Of a stretch of DNA of 64,000 nt, positions 7,430 through 16,034 are shown piece after piece. Numbering within the stretch: position 1 is the first letter of the stretch; each line of letters starts with the position of its first letter. A program made the position numbers and the translations under genes. The notes under the pieces are model-generated. The model did no database searches and was not told where the DNA came from. It saw only the letters and a program-made list of their open reading frames with translations. Origin of the DNA: Thermodesulfatator atlanticus DSM 21156 (GTDB taxonomy: Bacteria > Desulfobacterota > Thermodesulfobacteria > Thermodesulfobacteriales > Thermodesulfatatoraceae). The stretch is from assembly GCF_000421585.1 (NCBI RefSeq), contig NZ_ATXH01000002.1:62001-126000 (forward strand), given 5' to 3'.

Positions 7430-8794
7430 CTAGCCCACCATAACCCTTTCTTTAGCATAACGATAGGGACGCGGTTCTTTCCCTGCTTCTGAAAGAAAAG
7501 ACACCAGCGAAAGAAGCCCTACCCTTCCCACAAACATGGCTAAAATGATACAAACCTTTCCCCAAAAAGTAAGATGGGGAGTGACCCCGGTGGTTAATCC
7601 TACAGTGCCCAAAGCAGAAACTACTTCGAAAAGAGAAGCCAAAAACTCATGTTTGGCAAGATAAAAGGGAAAATTGGGCTCACTTAAAGTCAGCAAAAAA
7701 TGAAAGGTCATGACCGCTATTAGCGAAATAAAAACAAGGGTTATAGCTTTGCCAACCTGTTCGATGGGTATCGTCCGTTTAAAGGCTACCGTTTGGGGAA
7801 AACCCTTTAAACGGCTTATTACGGTATGCCATAAAATAGCAAATGTAGTGGTTTTTATACCACCTCCTGTAGAACCAGGACATGCCCCTACAAACATTAA
7901 AACGAGAAACACATAAATGCTGTGTTCTGAAAATTGGGCAATTTCAAGGGTGTTAAAGCCTGCGGTCCGTGCACTCACACTATGAAAAAAAGCAGCAAGG
8001 ATTTTGTAAGGCCAGGGGAGGCCCGACATAACACCATTTCTTTCGAACCATAAAAAGGCCAAAGCCCCAAGCAAAATAAAACACAAATGGGTGCCTAAGG
8101 TTATTTTGAAATGAAGAGAAAGACGCTTGCGCTTTTCTCTAAAGTTAAGCCAAATTTCATAGACAATTGGAAAACCGACATTGCCAAGAAAAATTCCTAA
8201 CATTACCAAAAATGGAACCCCAAAAGACGTCTTAAAGTCTTCTAAGCCATCTGGGAAGGTAGAAAAGCCAGCATTACAAAAGGCAGAAACGGCATGAAAG
8301 ACACTGTGAAAAAGGGCCTGAAAAAGGCCATAACCATGAAAGAACAAACTAACAAAAAGCCCCAGTGCTACTAAAAATTCTGCCAAAAAAGTATAAATAA
8401 AGATGGTGGCAATTAACCTACGCGGCTCAGTAACCAAATGCGGCAAAAAACTTTCCTGAAGGGAAAGTCTGCTTGAAAAACTAAGCGACCTGCCAAGCCC
8501 CAAGGCAAAAAACATGGAAAAGGTCATTACGCCTAAGCCGCCTAGTTGCATGAGTACTAAGATCACCAGCTGACCAAAACGGGTGAACTCAAAGGCTGTG
8601 TTAACTACTGTTAACCCGGTAACGCAAATAGCGGAGGTAGAAGTAAAAAGCGCATCAATAAAAGAAAGGCCTTTTACGTGGCTAAAAGGAAGCCACAAAA
8701 AGAGAGCCCCTATTATATCGGCCAAAGCAAAGGAATAAATAATTGCCCTGGCAGGGTGTTTGGTTATACGGCGATTTATACGGCGCCACTGCAT
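7430..8794 (-). CDS. Potassium transporter membrane subunit, TrkH/KtrB family
   Basis: A 454-residue membrane protein with the four-repeat M1-P-M2 layout of the Trk/Ktr/HKT superfamily. Selectivity-filter-like segments are seen as STSAICVTGLT (about 50-60), SAFCNAGFST, SARTAGFNT and SALGTVGLTTG, each with the central Gly. PGSTGGGIKTTT is the conserved gating-loop region. It imports K+ with Na+ or H+ coupling under control of the KtrA-like protein encoded just downstream. A fragment of a second TrkH-type gene lies at the right edge of the window, so the organism carries at least two such systems. Confidence 0.9.
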   Translation of the reverse strand: MQWRRINRRITKHPARAIIYSFALADIIGALFLWLPFSHVKGLSFIDALFTSTSAICVTGLTVVNTAFEFTRFGQLVILVLMQLGGLGVMTFSMFFALGLGRSLSFSSRLSLQESFLPHLVTEPRRLIATIFIYTFLAEFLVALGLFVSLFFHGYGLFQALFHSVFHAVSAFCNAGFSTFPDGLEDFKTSFGVPFLVMLGIFLGNVGFPIVYEIWLNFREKRKRLSLHFKITLGTHLCFILLGALAFLWFERNGVMSGLPWPYKILAAFFHSVSARTAGFNTLEIAQFSEHSIYVFLVLMFVGACPGSTGGGIKTTTFAILWHTVISRLKGFPQTVAFKRTIPIEQVGKAITLVFISLIAVMTFHFLLTLSEPNFPFYLAKHEFLASLFEVVSALGTVGLTTGVTPHLTFWGKVCIILAMFVGRVGLLSLVSFLSEAGKEPRPYRYAKERVMVG

Positions 8795-8810
8795 TATTAT
8801 CTCGCAATAA

Positions 8811-10421
8811 TTAAGCTATTTTCTTATGCGGACGGCGCTCAAGATACTTCTTGGCTTCCTCCTTGGCAACAAAAGAAATTTTTACCGGATGATGAGGGGA
8901 AATCCCTGATTGCTTACGTATCTTTTCTTCACTTTTTGGCTGCAAATGTTTCGGAGGCGCTTCGGGGACAACCACACTCAGATGTAGTTTGCTTGCAACC
9001 TCTCGCCGACCCTCCGCAAGTTCGTCCATCAAAAATACCTCTGCTTCACGAAATTCCCGCAAAATAGCCTGAGTTATCCTGGCCAAATGCCTTTCAAACT
9101 GGTCTAAAAATTCTTCCTTTTCTCGTAGGCGCCAATCTAAAAAGCTTGAAAGCCGCCTTTTGGTTATCAATCTGTAAAAAAGTTCAAAGACACAAGTTCC
9201 CCCTACAACCCAGGCAGAAGAATACAGGGACTGGGGATTGGTCTTTAAATTGTGCCAAACCAAGACAGCAGCAGAAACTAAACAACTAAAGGCTCCTAGG
9301 GCCGCCAAAAAACGATTGGCCCTGGTTTGGTGGGCCAGGCGAAAGTTAGCCACGTTAACCGCGGCAAAAACCAGCAAAAACCCAAGGCTTCCCGCCACAG
9401 AGATGTTTTCAAGGTCAAAGGAAAGGGCCGCAATCAGCGTCAACGCGGCAAGTATCAAAAGCCCTTCATAAGCCCCTTTCCAGATCTTTTTGGCAAAGAC
9501 ACGGGGAAGCTCACCATATTTTGCAACCAAGTAGCTAATACGCGCGGTGCCGTAAAGAGTAGCATTAATGGCCGAGGCTGTGGAAACAAGGGCTGCAATC
9601 CCTATCAACACAAAGCCGAGCTTGCCAAGAAAGGGTTTGGCTGCCTCTGCCAGGACATAATCCTTGGCCTTGACGACTTCTTCAGGGTCGAGGTTTCCCA
9701 CGGCTACTAATGCCACCAGGACGTAGACAAAAATCACAAAGGTAACCGCTGCGTAAAAGGCCTTGGGCAAGACCTTTTCCGGGTCATAGACATCTTGAGC
9801 CGTATTGGCAATGAGTTCAAAGCCTTCATAAGCCAAAAAGATAATAAGCCCACCGGTAAAAATGTGGAAAAAAGACGGATAAGTGGCTGGGGAAAGCCTT
9901 GAAGGATCAATGGTCATAAACCCCAGGGCGGCAAAAAATAAAAGAATAAAGACCTTAAAGGCCACCATGAGATCTTCGGCCTTACCTACGATATAAGCCC
10001 CTAAAAGATTAAGCCCGGTAAAAAATATGATTACGCCTGCGGTGAGTATTTTTTTAAGCACGGGATTTTCCACCCCGGCCAAAAGCACCGCCCCGTAGCT
10101 ACCAAAAGCGTAAGAGTAAAGGGAAAGCATAATGATATAGCTAGCCAGAAGAAGGGTGTTTAGCCAGGCGGAAAAAAGCCCCGGCCCAAAGGCTCGTACT
10201 ACAAATTCTATGGTGCCTCCTTCACTGGGGAAGCGCACCGACAATTTGGCATAAGAATAAGCAGTAATAAGGGCGATAAGTCCAGCGAGCAAAAAGGCAA
10301 TAGGAGCGGCCCCTTTGGCCAAAAGCACGGTTAAGCCCAAGACCGCAAATATGCCACCACCAATCATGCCGCCTACACCAATGGAAAAGGCCTCAAGAAA
10401 ACCTATCTTTTTCCCGTGCAT
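8811..10421 (-). CDS. APC-superfamily amino acid permease with a degenerate nucleotidyltransferase-like C-terminal tail
   Basis: The ATG at 10421 is chosen because GGGGGA precedes it; upstream starts lack a ribosome site. The 536-residue protein begins with IGFLEAFSIGVGGMIGGGIF, the first helix of APC permeases with the substrate-binding GGMIGGG loop. About twelve membrane helices run to residue ~418. A soluble tail of about 118 residues follows. It reads like a minimal nucleotidyltransferase domain: EAEVFLMDELAEG aligns with the usual FGSxAxG motif and SKLHLSVVV with SDIDLLV, while HHPVKISFVAKEEAKKYL resembles the end of such domains. The catalytic GS and paired Asp are absent, so it would be a non-catalytic nucleotide sensor or binding module. 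Transport substrate unknown. Confidence 0.8.
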   Translation of the reverse strand: MHGKKIGFLEAFSIGVGGMIGGGIFAVLGLTVLLAKGAAPIAFLLAGLIALITAYSYAKLSVRFPSEGGTIEFVVRAFGPGLFSAWLNTLLLASYIIMLSLYSYAFGSYGAVLLAGVENPVLKKILTAGVIIFFTGLNLLGAYIVGKAEDLMVAFKVFILLFFAALGFMTIDPSRLSPATYPSFFHIFTGGLIIFLAYEGFELIANTAQDVYDPEKVLPKAFYAAVTFVIFVYVLVALVAVGNLDPEEVVKAKDYVLAEAAKPFLGKLGFVLIGIAALVSTASAINATLYGTARISYLVAKYGELPRVFAKKIWKGAYEGLLILAALTLIAALSFDLENISVAGSLGFLLVFAAVNVANFRLAHQTRANRFLAALGAFSCLVSAAVLVWHNLKTNPQSLYSSAWVVGGTCVFELFYRLITKRRLSSFLDWRLREKEEFLDQFERHLARITQAILREFREAEVFLMDELAEGRREVASKLHLSVVVPEAPPKHLQPKSEEKIRKQSGISPHHPVKISFVAKEEAKKYLERRPHKKIA

Positions 10422-10490
10422 CTTTTCCCCCTGCACCTGAACTGACATCACTTTGGTAAGAATCCTAAGTTGCAAAGTCAAGGAAGGTCT

Positions 10491-10952
10491 TTAATTCGTT
10501 TTTTTAGAATACAGGGCCTTTAGGGCTTGCCAGAGGCGGTTTTCCACCAAGGGGTTGGGCATGGTAGGTCTTGCGACCTCTACGTGGTAGGGGATTTTAT
10601 GGAGGTCAAGAAACCTCTCAAAGGCCTTGGCCATTCCAGCAGACCTGCTAACACCTGCATCACAGGAGAAGATAAACTCAGTGCACCCTTTGTTTAGAGC
10701 CTCAAGCAGGGTCTCAGCGGCAAGCTCAGCCATAAGTTCGTCAAATACCGTAAGGCCAAAGTTTAGCGCATCTCTTTCACTGCGGGCATCGTCAAACTGT
10801 AAAAAGAGATAGAATTCGGGCTTTACTAAATAGGCAGGCTCAGGGAGCCTTTCTTTGTAAGCGGCAAGCCAGCAGGCCCTTTTCTCAGCAAAACCCCCAA
10901 GCCTTCCTATGGCCTCTCGATGCGCACAGACAATGAGCTTTTTAACTTCCAT
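10491..10952 (-). CDS. Tyrosine/dual-specificity phosphatase-like protein
   Basis: A 153-residue cytoplasmic protein counted from the ATG at 10952, which has AGGA about 10 nt upstream; an upstream start at 11006 would add 18 residues. The motif FSCDAGVSRSAGMA fits the CX5R(S/T) phosphate loop of protein tyrosine phosphatases (Cys about 97, Arg about 103). An upstream Asp in FDDARSERDA may serve as the general acid. Several thermophiles have short unannotated PTP-like proteins of this kind; substrate is unknown. It lies 69 nt upstream of the APC permease gene on the same strand and may share its transcript. Confidence 0.7.
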   Translation of the reverse strand: MEVKKLIVCAHREAIGRLGGFAEKRACWLAAYKERLPEPAYLVKPEFYLFLQFDDARSERDALNFGLTVFDELMAELAAETLLEALNKGCTEFIFSCDAGVSRSAGMAKAFERFLDLHKIPYHVEVARPTMPNPLVENRLWQALKALYSKKTN

Positions 10953-11080
10953 TTTGCTTAATTCCTGTGAATTGTCTTTCAAAAATAACATGGTCTTGTT
11001 GAGCAAAATAGATTTGACGACTACATTCTCTAAGCAAAGTTAAGACCACCTTGAAATTTCTCTTGGACAAAGGAGAAAAA

Positions 11081-14000
11081 ATGCTTAAAAACATCGCAGG
11101 CAAAACTTTATTGCTTATTTTGTTAATCTCTCTCTCAAGTTTTCCTTTATACGCCTCTCAAGAAAAAGAAGGCCTAAAGGACCTAGCCCGTGTGAAAGTT
11201 AAGGCAAGTTTTAACATAAAAGCCGGGGAAATTACGGGAAAAGCTGTTATAGCGCTTCCTTCACAAAAAGCTACTTTGATAAATGTTTCCGGACTAAACG
11301 TAAAAAAGATAAGCCTTTCGGGGAAGACTATTAAACCAGCGCTTGAAAATGGCCACTTCCGGGTATTTAGCACCAAAGCCAAGCAGATTTTAGAAATTTC
11401 TTTTTCGGCAAGATTTGTAAGTCTTCCCAATATAATTTCTCCCAAGGCCATATTGCTCACCGGGAACTGGTTCCCTTCGGTAGAGGGCCTTGCTTATTAT
11501 GATCTGCATGTATTTTTGCCTAAAAATTTTAAGGCCATAGCCCCTGCAGACCAAATAAGAGTTAAACACAAAAAAGAAGCATACTATCATTTTATCTTTG
11601 AGCATCCCCAGGAGGCCCCTCCCTTGGTGGCGGCACCTTTTCACCTTTACGAAGAAAAAAGCGGCAACATAACTTATGCCGTTTATCTCCTCAAAAAAGA
11701 CGAAAAGCTTGCTCAAGCTTACCTAAAAAAATCACAAGAGGTAATCAAGGAATACCAAAAACTGCTTGGCCCGTATCCTTACCAGCGTTTTGCAGTGGTG
11801 GAAAACTATTATCAAACAGGCTACGCCTACCCTACTTTTACCCTTATTGGCGGAAGGCTTCTTGGGCTTCCCTTTATCCGCGAGATTTCTTTAATGCATG
11901 AGATCCTGCACAATTGGTTTGGAAATGGCGTTTACGTGGACTGGGAACAAGGAAACTGGTGCGAAGGATTAGTAACTTACCTTGCGGACCACCGTATTGC
12001 CGCCAAAAAAGGCGAAGGAGCGCTTTATCGCCACAGGTTACTTGTTAATTACGAAAGCTATGTTACCCCTGAAAAAGACTTTCCCCTGAAAGATTTTAGG
12101 GGGCGTTATGACCGCGCCTCACAAGCTATCGGTTATGGCAAAGGTGCCCTTTTCTTCCACATGCTGCGCAAGCGCCTGGGTGATGATGATTTTTTCGATT
12201 CTTTAAAGCAATTTTACGCCAAAAATTTATTTTCATACGCCTCCTGGGATGACCTGAAAGATGCCTTTGAAAAAGAAAGCAACACCAACCTTGATTCTTT
12301 TTTTAAACAGTGGCTTAAAAGGGCTGGCCTTCCTCGCATAAATCTTATTTCCGAAAGAACCATCCCCTTGAAGAAAGACACATATCTGGTGGGGCTTTCT
12401 TTAACACAGGAGCTTCCTTACTACGAATTAAGACTTCCCGTAAAAGTTGTCTCTGACAGAGAAGAGAAAAAGATAATGGTCCATCTCTCGGGGCCGCGCA
12501 CCCGTGTCGACGTTGAAATCAAAGGTAAGCCCCAATTCGCTATCCTTGACGAAGACTACGACCTTGCAAGACACCTTCATGAAAAAGAATTTCCCCCTGT
12601 CATAGCAAGACTTTTGGGCCAGGAGGGATATCTTAGCCTTGCATCTGAAGAAAAAAAGTCCCTTTATGAGCCCCTTGTCTCGTTTTTTGAGAAAAGGGGC
12701 TATCGTCTTGAAAAAAGGCTCATTTCTCCAGAAGAAGTTTCCCAAAACATTCTCTATCTTGGCAAAGTCCCGTCTAAAATAAAAAATTTGTTTCCTAAGG
12801 GGTCAGGAAATTTTTGTCTAATGACCCGGGAAAACCCCTTAAAACCCAAAAAGGTTATGGGGTTAGTTAAAACAAACTCAAGCCAAGAAATAAAAGCTGT
12901 TTTGCCCAAACTCGAACATCTTGGTCGTTATCAGGGAATCTGTGCTAGTAAAGGGAAGATAATTCAAAAAATTGAACCAAAATTTGAAAGGGGAATCAGA
13001 GTGAAGCTCTCTCACGATGTGCGTGGCATCTCTTTGAATGATCTTTATTCCCTCGAGACAGTAGCAAGGGCTGTCTCACTAAATAAAGTGATTTTCCTTG
13101 GGGAAAGACACGATCGCTACGAAGAACACCTGGCTCAACTAGAAATCATTAAATGGCTTAATGAAAACGGCCACAAGATTGCCATCGGGCTTGAAATGTT
13201 TCAGCGCCCCTTTCAAAAATGGCTTGATGATTACATATCCGGCAAGATTGACGAAGAAGAATTTTTGCGCGGAACGGAATATTTTAAGCGCTGGGGTTTT
13301 AATTGGAAACTCTATAAGCCCATTATCGACTATGCCCGTGAACACCGAATACCACTAGTGGCCCTTAACATGCGTGCCGAAATTACAAACAAGATTGCCA
13401 AAGGAGGATTAGAATCTCTTTCTCCCAAAGAAAAAGCCTTGATTCCAGAAATAGATCGCTCAAACCTTGCTTATCGTGAATTCTTGCGCTTTGTTTTTGA
13501 AAGCCACCAAAACCAACAAAACGAAATCAAAGACTTTGATAGCTTTTTTGAGGCCCAGCTTGTCTGGGACGAAACCATGGCCTCAAGCATTGTTTCCTAC
13601 TTAAAGCTCCATCCAGACCGCCAGATGGTCGTTATCGTAGGAAGGGGCCACGTAGTTTATGGTTACGGCATTCCTTCTCGTATCGCAAGGCGTGGTATTT
13701 CTGACTATGCTATTGTGCTTATGGGTCCAGACGAATATCTCGCCCCTGGCATGGGAGATTACGTACTTTTCCCCCAGCCTGTTAAGCCACCTTTTGAAGC
13801 AAAGCTAGGAGTACTTGTGGAAGAAACCAAAGAAGGACTTAAAGTACGAAAGGTATTTCCTGGGACCCCTGCTGAAAAAGGTGGCCTTAAAGAAAAAGAC
13901 ATTATTATTCAGGCCGATGGAAAACCCATTAAAAATTTGGCTGACTTAAAAATCATCCTTAGTACCAAAAACCCGGGAGACAAAATCAAGTTAGTAATTA

Positions 14001-14086
14001 AAAGAAATAACAAACAGAAAGTCTTAGAACTGGAGATATTTCCCGCAAAAAGAACTAGTCCCCATCGAAATCCTCATAAAAAGTAG
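11081..14086 (+). CDS. Exported M1-type metallopeptidase fused to ChaN-like haem-binding domain and PDZ domain
   Basis: The ATG at 11081 follows AAAGGAG and opens a signal peptide (LLLILLISLSSFPLYA); an in-frame TTG at 11051 is less likely. The 1001-residue protein has three parts. A gluzincin peptidase covers about residues 30-500, with HEILH at 273-277, the third zinc ligand in NWCEGL, and GYAYPTF in place of GAMEN. A ChaN/DUF399 domain covers about 640-890, with KVIFLGERHDRYEEH, GLEMFQRPFQ and VVIVGRGHVVYG. A PDZ domain covers about 907-990 (VFPGTPAEKGGLKEKD). ChaN relatives bind haem or act as Tiki-type peptidases. The fusion suggests an envelope enzyme for peptide or haem handling; the substrate is unknown. 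Confidence 0.85.
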   Translation: MLKNIAGKTLLLILLISLSSFPLYASQEKEGLKDLARVKVKASFNIKAGEITGKAVIALPSQKATLINVSGLNVKKISLSGKTIKPALENGHFRVFSTKAKQILEISFSARFVSLPNIISPKAILLTGNWFPSVEGLAYYDLHVFLPKNFKAIAPADQIRVKHKKEAYYHFIFEHPQEAPPLVAAPFHLYEEKSGNITYAVYLLKKDEKLAQAYLKKSQEVIKEYQKLLGPYPYQRFAVVENYYQTGYAYPTFTLIGGRLLGLPFIREISLMHEILHNWFGNGVYVDWEQGNWCEGLVTYLADHRIAAKKGEGALYRHRLLVNYESYVTPEKDFPLKDFRGRYDRASQAIGYGKGALFFHMLRKRLGDDDFFDSLKQFYAKNLFSYASWDDLKDAFEKESNTNLDSFFKQWLKRAGLPRINLISERTIPLKKDTYLVGLSLTQELPYYELRLPVKVVSDREEKKIMVHLSGPRTRVDVEIKGKPQFAILDEDYDLARHLHEKEFPPVIARLLGQEGYLSLASEEKKSLYEPLVSFFEKRGYRLEKRLISPEEVSQNILYLGKVPSKIKNLFPKGSGNFCLMTRENPLKPKKVMGLVKTNSSQEIKAVLPKLEHLGRYQGICASKGKIIQKIEPKFERGIRVKLSHDVRGISLNDLYSLETVARAVSLNKVIFLGERHDRYEEHLAQLEIIKWLNENGHKIAIGLEMFQRPFQKWLDDYISGKIDEEEFLRGTEYFKRWGFNWKLYKPIIDYAREHRIPLVALNMRAEITNKIAKGGLESLSPKEKALIPEIDRSNLAYREFLRFVFESHQNQQNEIKDFDSFFEAQLVWDETMASSIVSYLKLHPDRQMVVIVGRGHVVYGYGIPSRIARRGISDYAIVLMGPDEYLAPGMGDYVLFPQPVKPPFEAKLGVLVEETKEGLKVRKVFPGTPAEKGGLKEKDIIIQADGKPIKNLADLKIILSTKNPGDKIKLVIKRNNKQKVLELEIFPAKRTSPHRNPHKK

Positions 14087-14095
14087 GAGAAAGAT

Positions 14096-14437
14096 ATGCA
14101 GCATTTTACTGTTGACAAACTAAGTCGCGAAGAAGTAGCCAAACTAAAAGAAGTACTTGATAACTTTGCTAAGGTCTCACCTATTGGCGGGCTTTACTGG
14201 ATAGAAATTCCTGAAGAATTCTTGGCACCTATCCAGAAAAAACACCGAGAATGTGCACCTCATTATTTTGCCGTAGAACTAGGAGAAGACTTTATAAGCT
14301 TTGAGTTTTTAGTGAGGAACTTTGCTAGTCTGCGTTGTGAATGTATTGCCCCTGCCACTGCCCAACAAAGAGTATTTCTCCTAGAGATGGCCAAAAAGAT
14401 TTTTAGCCTGGCAGGAGTTCCTATGCAAAAAGATTAA
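14096..14437 (+). CDS. Hypothetical protein
   Basis: A 113-residue soluble protein with no domain I can name. It is translated from an ATG behind AGGAGA, 9 nt after the M1-ChaN-PDZ gene, and is followed at once by a strong hairpin terminator, so it is the last gene of that operon. Two His/Cys-containing segments (KKHRECAPHYFAVEL and SLRCECIAPATAQQR) could bind a metal or haem, which would suit its ChaN-containing neighbour. This is speculation from residue content. Codon use resembles the neighbours. Confidence 0.7.
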   Translation: MQHFTVDKLSREEVAKLKEVLDNFAKVSPIGGLYWIEIPEEFLAPIQKKHRECAPHYFAVELGEDFISFEFLVRNFASLRCECIAPATAQQRVFLLEMAKKIFSLAGVPMQKD

Positions 14438-14465
14438 AAGAGGGGCAAATGCCCCTCTTTTTTTA
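14438..14465. terminator. Bidirectional rho-independent terminator
   Basis: A 9-bp perfect stem AAGAGGGGC/GCCCCTCTT with an AAAT loop is followed by a T run on the + strand and preceded by an A run. It can therefore end both the + strand operon (stop at 14437) and the convergent HU gene (stop at 14463). Confidence 0.9.
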
Positions 14466-14735
14466 TTCTACCGCTTCTTCTAATTTGCTGCCGGGCTTAA
14501 ATTTAACAACTTTGCGGGCAGGAATTTTGATCTGTTCACCAGTGCGGGGGTTTCTTCCCATTCTTTCGGCACGCTCAACAACCATGAAGGTGCCAAAGCC
14601 TACCAGGGTTACTTTTTCTCCATTTTTAAGGCTTTCGGTTACTGCTTCCATGAAAGCATTAAGAGCCTTTTCAGCAGTAGTTTTGGGAAGATTAGCAATT
14701 TCTGCCATGCGATTTACCAATTCGGCCTTATTCAT
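14463..14735 (-). CDS. hup: HU-family histone-like DNA-binding protein
   Basis: A 90-residue protein of standard HU length that binds and bends DNA as a dimer. The N-terminal helices ([28 protein letters not shown], given here only as landmarks) lead to the beta arms with [28 protein letters not shown] and KFKPGSKL, all HU hallmarks. It is a monocistronic unit between a strong terminator and its own promoter. IHF cannot be fully excluded, but the R-x-G-R-NP-(R)TGE pattern fits HU well. Confidence 0.95.
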   Translation of the reverse strand: MNKAELVNRMAEIANLPKTTAEKALNAFMEAVTESLKNGEKVTLVGFGTFMVVERAERMGRNPRTGEQIKIPARKVVKFKPGSKLEEAVE

Positions 14736-14791
14736 AAAGCCCTCCTTCTTTAATGTTTATTCAAAATGTTGGCTGCCAAAGCCTTTCTTGT

Positions 14792-14820
14792 TTCTTAGGG
14801 TAAAAATAAGCTTAGGTCAA
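14792..14820 (-). promoter_or_regulatory. Candidate sigma-70 promoter of the HU gene
   Basis: On the minus strand TTGACC (14820-14815) is separated by 17 nt from TAAGAA (14797-14792), upstream of the HU start at 14735. The -35 box is good and the -10 box is mediocre. Confidence 0.4.
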
Positions 14821-14864
14821 CTAAAAATTGCAAGAAAAACAAAACTATAACAAAAATTTAACGC

Positions 14865-16034
14865 CTAACTTAACCCTACAAATTTTCTAGGATAATTTGT
14901 TAGCCTTTTGGGGCCATTTGAAGTGATGAGGTAGGTGTCTTCAAGACCAATAACCCCTAAATCTGGCACATGACATTTTGGTTCTAAGGCGATGACCATG
15001 TTTTCTTGAAGGGCAATTTCAAGGTTTGCCACAGGCGGCCATTCGTCAATCTCAAGCCCCACCCCGTGCCCTACAAAGGGAACTCTCTCTGGACCATGAG
15101 CCATAAAATAATCAGAAATACCAAGCTCTTCTGCCGAGGCATGAGCTCTTTTATAAACATTCTTGACCAGAACCCCTGGCCTTAAACACTTTTCAAGCTC
15201 ATCCAGAAGAAATTTGACTTTTTCATAAATTTCAAAGGCTTCCTTAGGAAGATTCCCAAAGTAAAAAAGTCTTGTCTGATCAACGAGATAGGCTTCACAC
15301 CAGCCTGCATAGTCAATGAGAATGGGCTCGTTAAGCGCAATCTTTTTAGGAGAAGGACCCTGAGGGTACCCGAAAACGCCCTTCCCTCCTTGGCCCGTGG
15401 TAACAAAAGAAGGATAAAAAGCACTTTTGCCAGAAAGCAGGTGGCCGTAAGCCATTTCCTGGCCAAAACCATAAACCCGAAGATGGGCAGGATGCCCCCT
15501 TTTGCGAAGCTCAAGCTCAAGGAGACCCGCTGCTTCAAGCTCTGTTAACCCTGGTTTAAGCTTGGGCAAAAAGGCGTCAAGGGCTTCTGCAAGCATTTTT
15601 GAAGCAGCTTTTTGGCAGGAAACCTCATAGGCACTTTTGACAGCGCGCACCCTTTTTATAATTTCGCCAACGTCCCTTAAAAGTGTGCCCTTAAACAGGC
15701 TTTCGTAGCGGTTATACAATTTTTTAGGCAGACGGTCCTCTTCAAGCCCAAGGCTGCACACGCCAAATTCTTCAAGTATTGCGGGAAGTTTTTTAAGGGA
15801 TTTTAGAGGCTCCATAGGGCAAAGTGGGCTTTTTTCTTCTCGCCCCATGGTGCGATAGACAAATAAGACCGCTTCTCCCTGAGCGGTAATTAACAAATGC
15901 CCCGAAACAAAAACACCGGAAAAGTAAAAGATGTTTAAGGGATAAATGATAAACGCCGCATCAAGGCCTTCTTGGGCAAGCTCTTTTGAAAACGTTTTAA
16001 TCCTTTTGGTAAGCTCTTCCTTACTAGGCGGCAT
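14865..16034 (-). CDS. M24-family Xaa-Pro aminopeptidase-like protein
   Basis: A 389-residue cytoplasmic metallopeptidase. The N-terminal creatinase-type domain (residues 1-145) precedes the pita-bread catalytic domain. All five metal ligands appear present: the Asp pair in LIDYAGWCEAYLVDQTR, the His in VGHGVGLEIDEWP, the Glu in ALEPKC and the Glu in GLEDTYLI. It should release N-terminal residues next to proline from peptides, although some members have other substrates. The ATG lies within the end of the upstream transglycosylase gene (11-nt overlap), so the two are coupled. Confidence 0.88.
   Translation of the reverse strand: MPPSKEELTKRIKTFSKELAQEGLDAAFIIYPLNIFYFSGVFVSGHLLITAQGEAVLFVYRTMGREEKSPLCPMEPLKSLKKLPAILEEFGVCSLGLEEDRLPKKLYNRYESLFKGTLLRDVGEIIKRVRAVKSAYEVSCQKAASKMLAEALDAFLPKLKPGLTELEAAGLLELELRKRGHPAHLRVYGFGQEMAYGHLLSGKSAFYPSFVTTGQGGKGVFGYPQGPSPKKIALNEPILIDYAGWCEAYLVDQTRLFYFGNLPKEAFEIYEKVKFLLDELEKCLRPGVLVKNVYKRAHASAEELGISDYFMAHGPERVPFVGHGVGLEIDEWPPVANLEIALQENMVIALEPKCHVPDLGVIGLEDTYLITSNGPKRLTNYPRKFVGLS

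Noticed and set aside
8678-9067. 129-codon open frame on the + strand
   Set aside because: It lies antisense across the start of the potassium transporter and the end of the APC gene and shows no ribosome site or domain.
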